A stretch of 64,000 nucleotides of DNA, from contig NZ_CP102099.1 of assembly GCF_024582815.1 (NCBI RefSeq), positions 124,001 to 188,000 on the forward strand, written 5' to 3'. Position 1 is the stretch's first letter, and each line of letters starts with the position of its first letter. Of the stretch, positions 48,795-62,702 are shown piece after piece. The position numbers and the translations under genes were made by a program. The DNA is from Acinetobacter colistiniresistens (GTDB lineage: Bacteria; Pseudomonadota; Gammaproteobacteria; Pseudomonadales; Moraxellaceae). The notes under the pieces are model-generated. The model was not told the origin of the DNA. It saw only the letters and a list, made by a program, of their open reading frames with translations, and made no database searches.

Positions 48795-49691
48795 CTACAT
48801 CACTCCAATATGTTGATGTAAAAATTCTAATTGGGTTGTGACTGCTTTTTCAAACCAAGAACCATGATAAATATCAAAATGTTTCATTTCCCATTCATAA
48901 TAGCTCACAAATGGCGCAATATTGGTGGCAGCTTCACGACTTGATTCAATCGGAATCAGAGAGTCATGCTTGGCGGCGATAAATAAAACCGGGATATTAA
49001 TTTTTCTTACAAACTGAATCGGACGATAACGCATGAGATTAAAGAACACCCGTGCAGGGACTTCTCCGCTCCAATAGTAGTCAGGGTTCACAATCGAGTG
49101 ATAACCAAAATAACTATCTGACGTTGGCAAGAAACAGAGTCGATATTGATCGACCACAGGCAGGGTTTTTGGCGCTAAACCCATCTTGGAACCCATATAA
49201 TCCTGACTAGAACGTTTTAATGCTTCAGGATAGCGCTGTAGCGGATAAAGCTTGGCTGTTTCAGCTCCATCCACATAGGGAACCTGCACCATCACCGCTT
49301 GAATATTTTTAAGATCAGTTGCCAAACTGAGTGCATATCCACCACTTAAAGATGTTCCCCATAAAATAATGCGTCGACTATCAATTAACTTGCAGTTAGA
49401 TGCGTATTGAACGATGGTCTTCCAGTCATCCAACTGTGCGTTCAGAGAAACCAACTCTCGAGGTTTACCCGTACTCCCGCCCCAATAACGATAATCAAAT
49501 AAGATAACGGCATAACCCGCTTGTGCAAAACGCTGCGCATACTGGATAAGTTTGAATTGACGCAATCCTGCAAAGCCATGCGCCATAATAATCACTGCAG
49601 GTCTGATATTGGCTTTAGGAAGATAGAAGTCCGCAGCGATGGTTTCATCACCACTGGAAACATACAACGGCTCAACAGTGTAAGTATGCAT
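48795..49691 (-). CDS. Alpha/beta hydrolase
   Basis: A 298-residue alpha/beta hydrolase with GGAG-like ribosome site just ahead of ATG 49691. The oxyanion region is IMAHGFAGLRQFKLIQYAQ, the nucleophile Ser is in LWGTSLSGG near residue 111, the Asp is in AAKHDSLIP near 243 and the His in KHFDIYHG near 275. It resembles the dienelactone/xaa-Pro-type hydrolases but substrate is unknown. First gene of hydrolase-trxC-yciA. Confidence 0.9.
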   Translation of the reverse strand: MHTYTVEPLYVSSGDETIAADFYLPKANIRPAVIIMAHGFAGLRQFKLIQYAQRFAQAGYAVILFDYRYWGGSTGKPRELVSLNAQLDDWKTIVQYASNCKLIDSRRIILWGTSLSGGYALSLATDLKNIQAVMVQVPYVDGAETAKLYPLQRYPEALKRSSQDYMGSKMGLAPKTLPVVDQYRLCFLPTSDSYFGYHSIVNPDYYWSGEVPARVFFNLMRYRPIQFVRKINIPVLFIAAKHDSLIPIESSREAATNIAPFVSYYEWEMKHFDIYHGSWFEKAVTTQLEFLHQHIGVM

Positions 49692-49813
49692 GCGCGCTCC
49701 ATTGCGTTATCTTTTACTTATCATCAGTTATTTAATTTAGACATTTAAACTCAAGATCGAGCTTAATGCTATGATAGAGCATAAAATGTTTTATTTGTTT
49801 TTGGAGTGACAAG

Positions 49814-50149
49814 ATGACAGAGAATGTTGGTTTCGCAGGTCAAATCGGCCCTGAGCATATTGGGCAAGTCGTTGAAAAAGGTTTTAAATCGATTATTAAT
49901 AACCGTCCTGATCTGGAAGGCGGCCCAGACCAACCCACCAGTGCGCAAATCGAAGAATCAGCGCGTAGTGCAGGTCTAGACTATGTTTATCAACCTATTG
50001 TTGCTGGGCAGATCACTGAGCTCGATGTCCGTACATTTGCCAATCATTATAATGAACTGCCAAAACCAATTCTGATGTTCTGCCGTACAGGTAACCGTTC
50101 AAATAATTTATATCAGATCGCTAAACAAATGGATTTACTTGACGATTAA
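49814..50149 (+). CDS. TIGR01244-family phosphatase/sulfurtransferase-like protein
   Basis: A 111-residue protein with GGAG upstream. The C-x5-R loop reads CRTGNRS, with Cys near residue 90, as in dual-specificity phosphatases and the DUF442/Blh N-terminal module. The opening FAGQIGPEHIGQVVEKGFKSIINNRPD is diagnostic. In some bacteria it is fused to a persulfide dioxygenase-like hydrolase or a sulfide reductase; here it stands alone. Role in sulfur handling is an inference. Confidence 0.88.
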   Translation: MTENVGFAGQIGPEHIGQVVEKGFKSIINNRPDLEGGPDQPTSAQIEESARSAGLDYVYQPIVAGQITELDVRTFANHYNELPKPILMFCRTGNRSNNLYQIAKQMDLLDD

Positions 50150-50233
50150 ATCCATTACATTTCATTACCTGATCAAAATAGTGAAATCCCTCTGTTTATA
50201 AGATGATGGTTCTTTTTCACGAGATAAAGAACC

Positions 50234-50338
50234 ATGTCAAAACTCGCGCTTATCCTTTTATGTCTCTTCGCGGTTTCGGCTTGTAGCTCACTACAATTTC
50301 GTCCGACTGCCTCCGTTAGTGTAGGTACAGCCCTATAA
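50234..50338 (+). CDS. Tiny lipoprotein, 34 aa
   Basis: A short frame encodes MSKLALILLCLFAVSACSSL and 14 more residues. It has a basic start, a hydrophobic core and the lipobox VSAC, so a mature lipid-modified peptide of about 18 residues would remain. GAGATAAAG lies upstream at fair spacing and a perfect terminator begins three bases after the stop. Such small lipoproteins are often missed. No known function; could be a decayed remnant of a larger lipoprotein. Confidence 0.6.
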   Translation: MSKLALILLCLFAVSACSSLQFRPTASVSVGTAL

Positions 50339-50340
50339 AA

Positions 50341-50365
50341 AACAGCACCGAAGTGCTGTTTTTTT
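50341..50365. terminator. Terminator between tiny lipoprotein and Ig-like protein
   Basis: AACAGCAC at 50341-50348 and GTGCTGTT at 50353-50360 pair around CGAA and are followed by a T run. Serves the convergent genes. Confidence 0.9.
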
Positions 50366-50374
50366 AAATTGTGA

Positions 50375-52378
50375 TTATCGCGTAAATCTAAACGTCGTCG
50401 TTTTATTTGGTGCTGTTACGGTTACAAGAATATTGTCGCCTGTATCACAACCTTTTAGTTGAACTGCGTATCTTGTAATACTGCTATTACTAAATGTAGA
50501 AGGTGTCATCAAATTCATCACTGAAGGAACTGGATTATTGCCACTAATAATTTCAGCCGAACATGATAAATTATTAGCATCAGTATTATCTTTAACCGAA
50601 ACACTGATTGAAGTTCCTGAAGGCATTGGTACCGTTAACATACTATTGCCAAATAATTGGAAAACAAAATTATCTTTAACAATATCACCATTAATGCCAG
50701 AGTTTGCAACGAAAGTTGGTGTATCAGAAGCGAAAGAAAAAATCATTTGCTTACGTAAGGTCGTAGCAAGTTGATCATCACAGGTATAAGGGATATTTGG
50801 TTGGTCAATTGAAGATGCGGCACAAGTATCAGTAGTATATGGGGTCGTAACTCGTTTATAGAGGAATTCTCCATTGTTACTATCGTAAATAGCATTTTCA
50901 TTATCATCGCGGAAAAAGTTACCAATATTACTAACGAGGGTATCAACACCGCCTGCACTGATCGGTGTATAAACACCATCCCCATCTTGATCAAGATATG
51001 ACTTATCCCCTTCAGCATAAGCAAGTACAGTTACACGCCCATTGGCAGGCCGAGGATTTTGTGTTCTCAACGTCACACTACATTGACCATCGACGGTTTT
51101 ACAGCTACCGTCAATTTTACCGCCTTCTGCCACAAAATTGACGACTGTTCCATCTGGGACACTGTTCGAGTTACGATCTGCCAACATTGCAGTAACCGTT
51201 GCGGTATCACCATCTTTATCCGTTTGTAAAGATTGCTTGCTTGCTGACAAACTAAAACTGTTTTGAGTCGCTCGCCCCGTTGTTACTGTTACATTTTTAG
51301 ATAATGCACTTAAACCATTAGGTAGAGTTGCTTTAATTTCTACTGGGCCAGGAATATTACCAGGATATAATGTTACAGTAACTTTACCAGAGCTATCACT
51401 CTTAACGGTTTGAGCCGTACGATTACCTAAACTAATAAAACTTAAATCTGTAGGCGCTTTCTCTAAACTCAATGTAATATTTTGATTTTTAAGTACTGTA
51501 CCATTTGAATAAACTGTGAATTCAATTTGACCAGACGAAGATGAACCACTTGTATTAATTCCTAACTGAACAGAATCTTTTGTCGTATATACGACAGAGG
51601 TTGCAACTGCTTGTGCGATCGACACCGATGTTGTATTTGATGCCCCTGTAGTTGTTGTCGCTATAATTTTTTGATTACCATCACACAAGTTACCTTTTGA
51701 ATCGAATGCATAATAGGTTGTTGCTACATTTCCTTGATTTGAAGAAGTTACACTACCGTTGCTAAAGCTACCACAATCAGCTGTAAAGTTTACCGCGATA
51801 TTATTCTGATAATTTCCCTTAGAATCCTGAGTCACTAGACTCACCAATGTTGATCCGCCAGACTCTAAACTCGTACTTGCGGCAACCATATTCGTCAGTG
51901 CAATGTCCTGTTTAGAAAAAACTAAATTCCGTGTTGTAGCAGCAGAAGTCACATTATTATAACTAGCGGTTGCACTCAAGGCATACACACCTGTTACCGT
52001 TGCGTTAGTAGGTAAAATGGATATGCTAGCAACACCGTCTGCATTTGTCAGTGCTGTAGCATTAGATGTACCAAAAGTCATATTATCGCCAGTGAAAGTT
52101 ACAACAGCACCACTGATCGCTTTACCACTTCCATCTTTCACAACAACTTGTGCGGTTACACCTTGATTTGTAATAGTTGTCGCAACATTGCCATTTGAGT
52201 CAGTTAAAGAAATATTACCAACATTCACTGCTGTGATCGGTGTCTGACCATTTCCACCGGATGTATTTCCACTGCTATCATTTGAACCATAATAACCGCC
52301 CCCACCTCCACCACAACTCGCTAATAATATAGAAACAGCAATTGCAGACAACTTTAAGGTAAGTTGTTTTTTATTCAT
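50375..52378 (-). CDS. Ig-like-repeat surface lipoprotein
   Basis: Start at the ATG at 52378 gives AAGGA at six-base spacing. The 667-residue product has a lipoprotein signal ending LLASC, then a Gly-rich spacer. Successive Ig-like domains of the Big-1/invasin type follow: segments such as VTAQVVVKDGSGKAISGAVV, SLVTQDSKGNYQNNIAVNFT and TVTAMLADRNSNSVPDGTVV repeat with a spacing of about 100 residues. The C-terminal 180 residues, with several Cys and an Asp-rich DQDGDGVYTP, look different. Probably a surface or periplasmic structural/adhesive protein. Monocistronic, beside the rRNA operon. Confidence 0.85.
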   Translation of the reverse strand: MNKKQLTLKLSAIAVSILLASCGGGGGGYYGSNDSSGNTSGGNGQTPITAVNVGNISLTDSNGNVATTITNQGVTAQVVVKDGSGKAISGAVVTFTGDNMTFGTSNATALTNADGVASISILPTNATVTGVYALSATASYNNVTSAATTRNLVFSKQDIALTNMVAASTSLESGGSTLVSLVTQDSKGNYQNNIAVNFTADCGSFSNGSVTSSNQGNVATTYYAFDSKGNLCDGNQKIIATTTTGASNTTSVSIAQAVATSVVYTTKDSVQLGINTSGSSSSGQIEFTVYSNGTVLKNQNITLSLEKAPTDLSFISLGNRTAQTVKSDSSGKVTVTLYPGNIPGPVEIKATLPNGLSALSKNVTVTTGRATQNSFSLSASKQSLQTDKDGDTATVTAMLADRNSNSVPDGTVVNFVAEGGKIDGSCKTVDGQCSVTLRTQNPRPANGRVTVLAYAEGDKSYLDQDGDGVYTPISAGGVDTLVSNIGNFFRDDNENAIYDSNNGEFLYKRVTTPYTTDTCAASSIDQPNIPYTCDDQLATTLRKQMIFSFASDTPTFVANSGINGDIVKDNFVFQLFGNSMLTVPMPSGTSISVSVKDNTDANNLSCSAEIISGNNPVPSVMNLMTPSTFSNSSITRYAVQLKGCDTGDNILVTVTAPNKTTTFRFTR

Positions 52379-52665
52379 AATCATTCCTTTTAACCCCGAT
52401 CAAATCCCCAAATGGAATTAGATTTTCATTATAAAAATACGTCTAATGTAACCATAATATAGATTTTGTGTAAATAAAGTTTATCTTCAAGTAAAGGATA
52501 TTAAAGTGAACCCTATCAAACTATTTTATTAAATCGAGATATTTTCTATAACTTTTAACAAATAAATAATGAATAAAATAAGTTGAGAACCAAACTGAAT
52601 TTGAGCATACAAAACGAGTCACCTACTTATAATACTTTTTTCTTATTCTTTCCTTTTTTCCCACA
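52379..52665. other. Intergenic region between Ig-like gene and rRNA operon terminator
   Basis: About 290 very AT-rich bases. It presumably holds the promoter of the Ig-like gene; I found no convincing motif or ORF. Confidence 0.4.
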
Positions 52666-52672
52666 CATAAAA

Positions 52673-52704
52673 AAACACCCCCAACGGTTATGTTAGGGGT
52701 GTTT
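52673..52704 (-). terminator. rRNA operon terminator
   Basis: AAACACCCC at 52673-52681 and GGGGTGTTT at 52696-52704 pair perfectly. The T run on the minus strand follows the 5S gene by about a dozen bases. Confidence 0.88.
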
Positions 52705-52715
52705 AGTATTTAAAA

Positions 52716-52830
52716 GCTGGCGATGACTTACTCTCACATGGCAAGTGCCACACTACCATCAGCGCTAAGAGGTTTCACTTCTGAGTTCGGGAAGGGATCA
52801 GGTGGTTCACTCTTGCTATTGTCGCCAGCA
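52716..52830 (-). rRNA. rrf: 5S ribosomal RNA
   Basis: The ends GCTGGCGA and TCGCCAGC on the plus strand are complementary and form helix I. Inside are the typical 5S strings, read on the plus strand as ACTTCTGAGTTCGG and CATCAGCGCTAAG. Length 115 bases. It lies about 180 bases after 23S. Ends set to the paired termini. Confidence 0.95.
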
Positions 52831-52998
52831 AACTGTTGTGGTGCTTTCGGGTCTTAATCACGATGTATTCATCGTATGCCTTACTTACGGTCCAAAGAGT
52901 TATTAACGGATTAGTTAATTGAGTCGGTATTGTAACTAGTTTTCACACTAAATCAAGTTATGTATTGAATTTACCTTGAATACAACAACTGTTTGGGT

Positions 52999-55899
<2,901 letters not shown>

Positions 55900-56300
55900 C
55901 CCAAACAGTCGTTACACCTACAAGTGGGTGTAGCAACAGAATCAATGTAAACATTAATTCATACAGCTTGTTGTTTCGTGAACTTAATCACCGTACAGCT
56001 TCAATCTAAATTCATATACCAAAACGCTTGATTCAGTGTTTTTGCTAGTTCTCAGATTAACTCTTCATCTAACTGAAATACTTACGTATTACCGTTAGTG
56101 TCAAATTAATCGAGTTTGAACAATTTATTTCAGACTCAATTCTACTAATCTGTTAATGATTAACTACCACCTCGTCGGTGCGTAGTAAACTGTGATAAAT
56201 CACAGAGATTAATAAACCAGTCAACTTGGACTGTATTCACTAAACTCTATAATCTTCTTAGCTTTGAATTAATTTCGTTCTTACAAACTCTTTTAATTCA
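55900..56300. other. Spacer between tRNA-Ala and 23S
   Basis: About 400 AT-rich bases of the internal transcribed spacer, containing part of the 23S processing stem. I see no additional RNA gene or ORF. Confidence 0.6.
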
Positions 56301-56376
56301 TGGTGGAGACTAGGAGAGTCGAACTCCTGACCTCCTGCGTGCAAAGCAGGCGCTCTACCAACTAAGCTAAGTCCCC
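56301..56376 (-). tRNA. tRNA-Ala (anticodon TGC)
   Basis: 76 bases with encoded CCA. On the minus strand it begins GGGGACTTAGCTTAGTTGG, has the anticodon loop TTTGCAC with TGC, the T loop GTTCGACTC and the acceptor GTCTCC. Placed in the spacer of the rRNA operon as usual. Confidence 0.97.
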
Positions 56377-56431
56377 AGCTTATCACTTAATGAACGACAT
56401 ATCTTTTAATCTAAGCTTCAGCAATCAGATT

Positions 56432-56508
<77 letters not shown>

Positions 56509-56522
56509 TCAGATACATCTTC

Positions 56523-58254
<1,732 letters not shown>

Positions 58255-58307
58255 CTATTCTCTTAATGATCTTCTCGATGATTCGTCATCATCAAGCTAG
58301 GTCGGCT

Positions 58308-58335
58308 ATATTACTCTCAATTTCTTAAAAGTCAA
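58308..58335 (-). promoter_or_regulatory. rRNA operon promoter
   Basis: On the minus strand TTGACT (58335-58330) and TAATAT (58313-58308) are spaced by 16 bases, followed by a short AGCCGACC discriminator. The stretch just upstream of -35 is A/T-rich, as an UP element would be. About 200 bases ahead of 16S. Confidence 0.75.
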
Positions 58336-58515
58336 CAGGTAATTTAGATATTTAGCAAACTTATCAATCAACTCAAGAATCTAACCTTTTCAGCCAAATC
58401 CTTGTTTCTCAACAAGTTTTTATCTGCATCACCGCCGATGGATGTGCATTCTACAGCATTCCTGACCCGTTGCAACTGCTTTATTCAAATTTATTTAAAT
58501 TATTGCATCGACCGA

Positions 58516-59577
58516 TTATTTTTTACACAAATACGGCTGAAAATGTGCGATTTGGTCGATTATTTGCTCAGTTTTATTTTTTTCTTGCCAGTGTAACGGC
58601 CTGCAATCAATATATTCACAGTATCCAGTGCCCTCATAGTTTTCATTTCCCCATAAGAGTTGATAGTGAAAGCTGCCCACATAGCCTGCAGCCAAACCAA
58701 ATTTATAATCGCCCCGACTTTGAGCTTTCAATTGAAAGACAACTTCATCCTTTTCCGAATATTGCCAGATAAATTCTCGCGGTAAATACATGTCACGTCC
58801 ATTGGGTGTTTGCACCTTTGGATAAACACGGCTGACATCAAAAATCACTTGATGATCATAAAGTACCGAATGTTGTTCATTCGACTGAATTTCAATGCGA
58901 GAAAAAATGATGTTATTCCATTGATTTCTAAGTTCAGACAAGATGATCTGAAAGTCTGAATTTACCTGAATAATTTGATAGGTAAAAAAGTGAAAAGCAA
59001 TAAAAGGTAAATAGATGGCTCGGGCATGTTTTAAAATTCCTTGCGCCTCAATTTGATATTTTTGTTTTTTATAAATGATTTCACCTTCACATTGGCAACG
59101 CACATACCAGTAATCCCCGACTCCCCATTGCAAAGCCGAATGGTTTTCAATGTCCTTGCCAATATTTACTTTGAGTTGGCAACTAAGTTCTTCATCATTA
59201 CGCTTAAAATAATAATTAGGGAAATCAACCTGGATATGATCGACATCCAAAAACTGATAACGATCTTGCTCTAATTGACACTGCTCTTTAGCGCTATAAC
59301 TTTTAAGATGTCCAACAGTGGATAAACTACTGGCAACTAGAACCGTCGCAGTGTCGATTGCAGTCGTAGTAATGGCACTGGCGTTATAACAAATCGGAAT
59401 ACGGGGTTGCCCAATCAGGCTAATGAAATTTAAGTAATGAAAAGGTTCAGGCAAATTGGGCAAGATCAACGCTTGATAGACGATCTTAAATAAGCCTTTA
59501 GGCGGGTGAAACGTTAAAGCATCTGACTTATTGAGGTTCAGCTGCTTTAATTGATTGTTATTCATCAATATTGGCAT
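58516..59577 (-). CDS. DUF6670-like protein of unknown function
   Basis: A 353-residue soluble protein with GGAGG seven bases ahead of ATG 59577. It is rich in beta-prone, aromatic segments (LQWGVGDYWYVRCQCEGEIIY, FAAGYV-type strands) and ends GYCEYIDCRPLHW, where Cys and His may bind a metal. It resembles the Acinetobacter family annotated DUF6670. A short segment in the N-terminus, AITTTAIDTATVLVASS, is hydrophobic but is too short for a confident helix. Function not known; it is close to pssA but not obviously linked. Confidence 0.72.
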   Translation of the reverse strand: MPILMNNNQLKQLNLNKSDALTFHPPKGLFKIVYQALILPNLPEPFHYLNFISLIGQPRIPICYNASAITTTAIDTATVLVASSLSTVGHLKSYSAKEQCQLEQDRYQFLDVDHIQVDFPNYYFKRNDEELSCQLKVNIGKDIENHSALQWGVGDYWYVRCQCEGEIIYKKQKYQIEAQGILKHARAIYLPFIAFHFFTYQIIQVNSDFQIILSELRNQWNNIIFSRIEIQSNEQHSVLYDHQVIFDVSRVYPKVQTPNGRDMYLPREFIWQYSEKDEVVFQLKAQSRGDYKFGLAAGYVGSFHYQLLWGNENYEGTGYCEYIDCRPLHWQEKNKTEQIIDQIAHFQPYLCKK

Positions 59578-59593
59578 ACTGAACCTCCATATT

Positions 59594-60427
59594 TTAAGTT
59601 GTTATTTTGGCATCATTCTTTTTGGCAAATAGTGTCGTTACAAATCCTGAAAGGACATAAAGGATACAGACAATCAATATCCCTACAGGAATGTTGTACG
59701 TGATTGCAGCAAAAATCAAGACCACAGGTAACATCACGACGAAAGGTACACGCTTACGATCCATTTGTTTAAATGAATAGTACTTGATGTTGGAAATCAT
59801 CAATAAACCCACCGCAACCATGACCACTGAGTTAATCACCTGAATCACAATATCTTTTAAATCAAAGATGAATGGGTAATCACGCCCTACCCAGACCAAT
59901 GAAATCACGGTCACCGCTGCAAGTGGACTGGCGATACCAATAAAGTACCGCTTATCGACCACACCAATCTGTACATTAAAACGCGCTAGGCGGAACGCTG
60001 CACAAGCCGTATAGATAAAGCAGCAGGCTAAACCGATACGTCCCAGATCATGCAAGCTCCAGCTATACATCAAGATCGCAGGAGCAACACCAAAGGCCAA
60101 CAGGTCAGAAAGCGAATCATATTGCTCACCGAATGCACTTTGTGCACCAATGGCACGTGCTACACGACCATCTAAACCATCCAGCAATGCAGCCAAGAAA
60201 ATGGCATAAATCGCTTGGTTAAAATTTCCATTCATGCTGGCAATAATGGAATAAAAACCAGAAAGCAGTGCAGCCGTTGTAATGAGATTCGGCCATAAAT
60301 AAATACCACGGCGTTTCACTTTTTGTCCTTCGTGCGTATGCTCTTCTTCTTCTACTTCAAAAGTGATTCCATCAAAAGAATGATCATCTTTATTTAACTC
60401 AGAATCAGGTTTAAGAGAATTTGTCAT
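59594..60427 (-). CDS. pssA: CDP-diacylglycerol-serine O-phosphatidyltransferase
   Basis: The ATG at 60427 follows GAGGAATTG and gives 277 residues. The CDP-alcohol phosphotransferase motif is complete as DGLDGRVARAIG with GEQYDSLSD, near residues 83-108. About eight membrane helices make up the rest, with an acidic cytoplasmic N-terminus. It makes phosphatidylserine, the precursor of phosphatidylethanolamine, at the inner membrane. It is an integral-membrane type II enzyme, not the E. coli soluble type. Confidence 0.95.
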   Translation of the reverse strand: MTNSLKPDSELNKDDHSFDGITFEVEEEEHTHEGQKVKRRGIYLWPNLITTAALLSGFYSIIASMNGNFNQAIYAIFLAALLDGLDGRVARAIGAQSAFGEQYDSLSDLLAFGVAPAILMYSWSLHDLGRIGLACCFIYTACAAFRLARFNVQIGVVDKRYFIGIASPLAAVTVISLVWVGRDYPFIFDLKDIVIQVINSVVMVAVGLLMISNIKYYSFKQMDRKRVPFVVMLPVVLIFAAITYNIPVGILIVCILYVLSGFVTTLFAKKNDAKITT

Positions 60428-60465
60428 TATTTTCAATTCCTCGAGAATATTTGGATGTTGATGGG

Positions 60466-61323
60466 TTATTCACCCACCAACCAACGCACAGCGGCATGTC
60501 CACCAGTTTCATTCATACGTAGATGTGGAAATAACCATTGTAATGCTTGATCCGCATCTTCCGAGAATTTCCAAGGCGGGTTAATTACCAATAAACCACA
60601 ACCATTTAATCCAACTGGCGTGTCATCTGGCCATACACAAATTTCACAAATCAACTGACGGCGAATTCCAGTTTTAAGCATTTTCTTTTCAAAACGCTCA
60701 ATCATCGCGCGATCTTTAATTGGATACCATACGGCAAATACACCCGTTGGCCATTTTTTATGTGCAGCCTGGAGTATTTCAACCAATTGTGGGAAATCTT
60801 TACGCTCGATTTCGTAAGGAGGGTCGATCATGACCAATCCGCGCTTTTCTTTAGGCGGAATAACGCCCATCAGACCTTCATAAAAATCACGTTCATGTAA
60901 GCCCGCACGTTTATCGCGAATATTAAAATACAGCTGTTGAAATACATCACGCTGCATTTCAAATATAGTCGCTTTATCCATCTCACGCATGCCTTCAAGA
61001 GCAAACCAAGGTGAACCTGGATAAGCACCTTTACCCGAACCTGCTCGCATATCTTCAACAATTTTAAGATATTGTTTTACACCTTCAGGCGCATTGCGTT
61101 TAATCGAATCGTCAAGCTTGACCAAACGATGGATACCCGTTAAGAATTCACCTGATTTTTGTGCTTCAGACGTAGATAAATCATATTTACCTGCACCACC
61201 ATGGGTATCGATATATCGATAAGGTTTATCTTTAGCATTTAAACGAGCGAGTAGTTGAAGCAAAAGTACATGCTTCATAACATCGGCAAAGTTACCCGCA
61301 TGGAAATGGTGACGGTAATTCAT
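60466..61323 (-). CDS. rlmJ: 23S rRNA (adenine-2030-N6)-methyltransferase
   Basis: A 285-residue protein with the typical start MNYRHHFHAGNFADVMKHVLL. The methyl donor motif is DTHGGAGKYDL near residues 38-48 and the catalytic motif IV is DPPYEIERKD near 164. It methylates A2030 of 23S rRNA. Monocistronic, and divergent from the 2OG oxygenase gene. Confidence 0.96.
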   Translation of the reverse strand: MNYRHHFHAGNFADVMKHVLLLQLLARLNAKDKPYRYIDTHGGAGKYDLSTSEAQKSGEFLTGIHRLVKLDDSIKRNAPEGVKQYLKIVEDMRAGSGKGAYPGSPWFALEGMREMDKATIFEMQRDVFQQLYFNIRDKRAGLHERDFYEGLMGVIPPKEKRGLVMIDPPYEIERKDFPQLVEILQAAHKKWPTGVFAVWYPIKDRAMIERFEKKMLKTGIRRQLICEICVWPDDTPVGLNGCGLLVINPPWKFSEDADQALQWLFPHLRMNETGGHAAVRWLVGE

Positions 61324-61440
61324 GTTAACAATTATTCCTCAATTCAGCGGGTAGTTTAACATGAAAGAAAAAAGTATTCTTTAGCGTTGATGTGATCGTC
61401 TAAAATTGTCCTGTAATCAAACCGATGCCACTGGAGTGCC

Positions 61441-62064
61441 ATGCAAGCAACCTCTTTTCCCCAAGCATTCAATCTTCAGTCTTGGAATTTGGACCACGTC
61501 CTGAATGATTTAAATGAATTTGGTTTTGCCTTGATTGATCAAGTGTATTCAGATGAATACGTACATGCACTTGCACATGAATGTAGCGCTCATCTTGCCG
61601 AATTCAGAGCAGCAGGGATACAAAATGGCGTAGTCAGCCATATCCGCAGTGATCACATTTTATGGATTAATGAGCAACTCCCCATTGCACAACAACATTT
61701 ACAAACCTTAGAACACTTATCGCAAGCCTTGAATCAGGCCTTCTATTTAGGTATTCAAGAAGTTGAGGCCCATTTTGCCTGTTATAACGCAGGTGAGTTT
61801 TATGCTTTGCATCGAGATAATCCACAGCAGAAAAATGACCGAATGATTTCCACCGTGTTCTATTTACATGAATGCTGGCAAGAGGAATGGGGTGGGCAAT
61901 TACGCTTACAAGATAAGCAGGATCAATGGCATATTATCCAGCCACAACCCAATCGTCTGGCTATTTTTCAAAGTGATGTTTTACACGAAGTGTTGCTTTC
62001 CAAACAGCAACGCCTGTCAATCACCGCGTGGTTACGTAGTGGCAGTTCAATCTGGAATAACTAG
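61441..62064 (+). CDS. 2OG-Fe(II) oxygenase
   Basis: A 207-residue protein with prolyl-4-hydroxylase-like fold. The metal triad is His and Asp in FYALHRDNP near residue 120 and His in SDVLHEVL near 180, with the 2OG-binding Arg in QQRLSITAWLR. It is a third 2OG-Fe(II) oxygenase in the window, not close to the two in the repair operon. Likely hydroxylates a protein or DNA base; substrate unknown. Confidence 0.87.
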   Translation: MQATSFPQAFNLQSWNLDHVLNDLNEFGFALIDQVYSDEYVHALAHECSAHLAEFRAAGIQNGVVSHIRSDHILWINEQLPIAQQHLQTLEHLSQALNQAFYLGIQEVEAHFACYNAGEFYALHRDNPQQKNDRMISTVFYLHECWQEEWGGQLRLQDKQDQWHIIQPQPNRLAIFQSDVLHEVLLSKQQRLSITAWLRSGSSIWNN

Positions 62065-62143
62065 GCTGTATTGATATTTCAGCCTTTAAATTGCTAAAAA
62101 CAGCCTTATATACCTCGCATAACTGACGATTTTGGATCAATAC

Positions 62144-62671
62144 ATGTCGAATGAAACTAAACAAGTGATTGCTCGAATTGGTGAAACTGACCAACGCTTT
62201 TTAGAGGGCAATACACCTGAACTTGCTTTAGAACGTGCAGACCTGCGTTTACAATTGGTCATGCTCAGTCATGTTCGTCAGGAACAACTGCATTTCTTAC
62301 AAGAAGCAATTGTGCTGCTTGAACAGGCGCGCATCGAATATGATGAAATGCCGTTAAGCTTATATTTAAATCTGTCGTTATATTTAGCCAAAGCCTATAT
62401 GATTTATTTCGAGCTGACCAAGGAACAGCGTTTTGCGCTGATCACTCAGCAAATTTTAAAGCCTTTGGCGCACCATGAGCATTTAGATGTCTATTTCTTT
62501 TTGGCTTATGCCTCTGCAACCAAACAGGAACAAGCATTAACTCGCCACTGGTTAAAGAAATATACATCTTGCCTAGACCACGATCTGGAGTTACTACAGC
62601 TTCATCCTGCGTTTATTCAACTTCGTCAGGAAGACTGGTTTAAAACCCTCATTCAAAATAAAGCTCACTAA
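62144..62671 (+). CDS. Hypothetical protein, 175 aa
   Basis: ATG at 62144 is chosen (MSNETKQVIARIGE); an upstream TTG adds four residues. The protein is helical and rich in Leu and Gln, with a pattern like tetratricopeptide helices (LYLNLSLYLAKAYMIYFELTKEQRF). It has no signal peptide. Its stop codon lies inside a terminator hairpin. Function unknown. Confidence 0.75.
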   Translation: MSNETKQVIARIGETDQRFLEGNTPELALERADLRLQLVMLSHVRQEQLHFLQEAIVLLEQARIEYDEMPLSLYLNLSLYLAKAYMIYFELTKEQRFALITQQILKPLAHHEHLDVYFFLAYASATKQEQALTRHWLKKYTSCLDHDLELLQLHPAFIQLRQEDWFKTLIQNKAH

Positions 62672-62686
62672 TGTGAGCTTTATTTT
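62660..62686 (+). terminator. Terminator overlapping a stop codon
   Basis: AAAGCTCAC at 62660-62668 and GTGAGCTTT at 62673-62681 pair around TAAT and are followed by ATTTTT. The stop codon at 62669-62671 is in the loop, so the gene's last codons make the left arm. Confidence 0.88.
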
Positions 62687-62702
62687 TGCTTGGGCGAATC
62701 AA

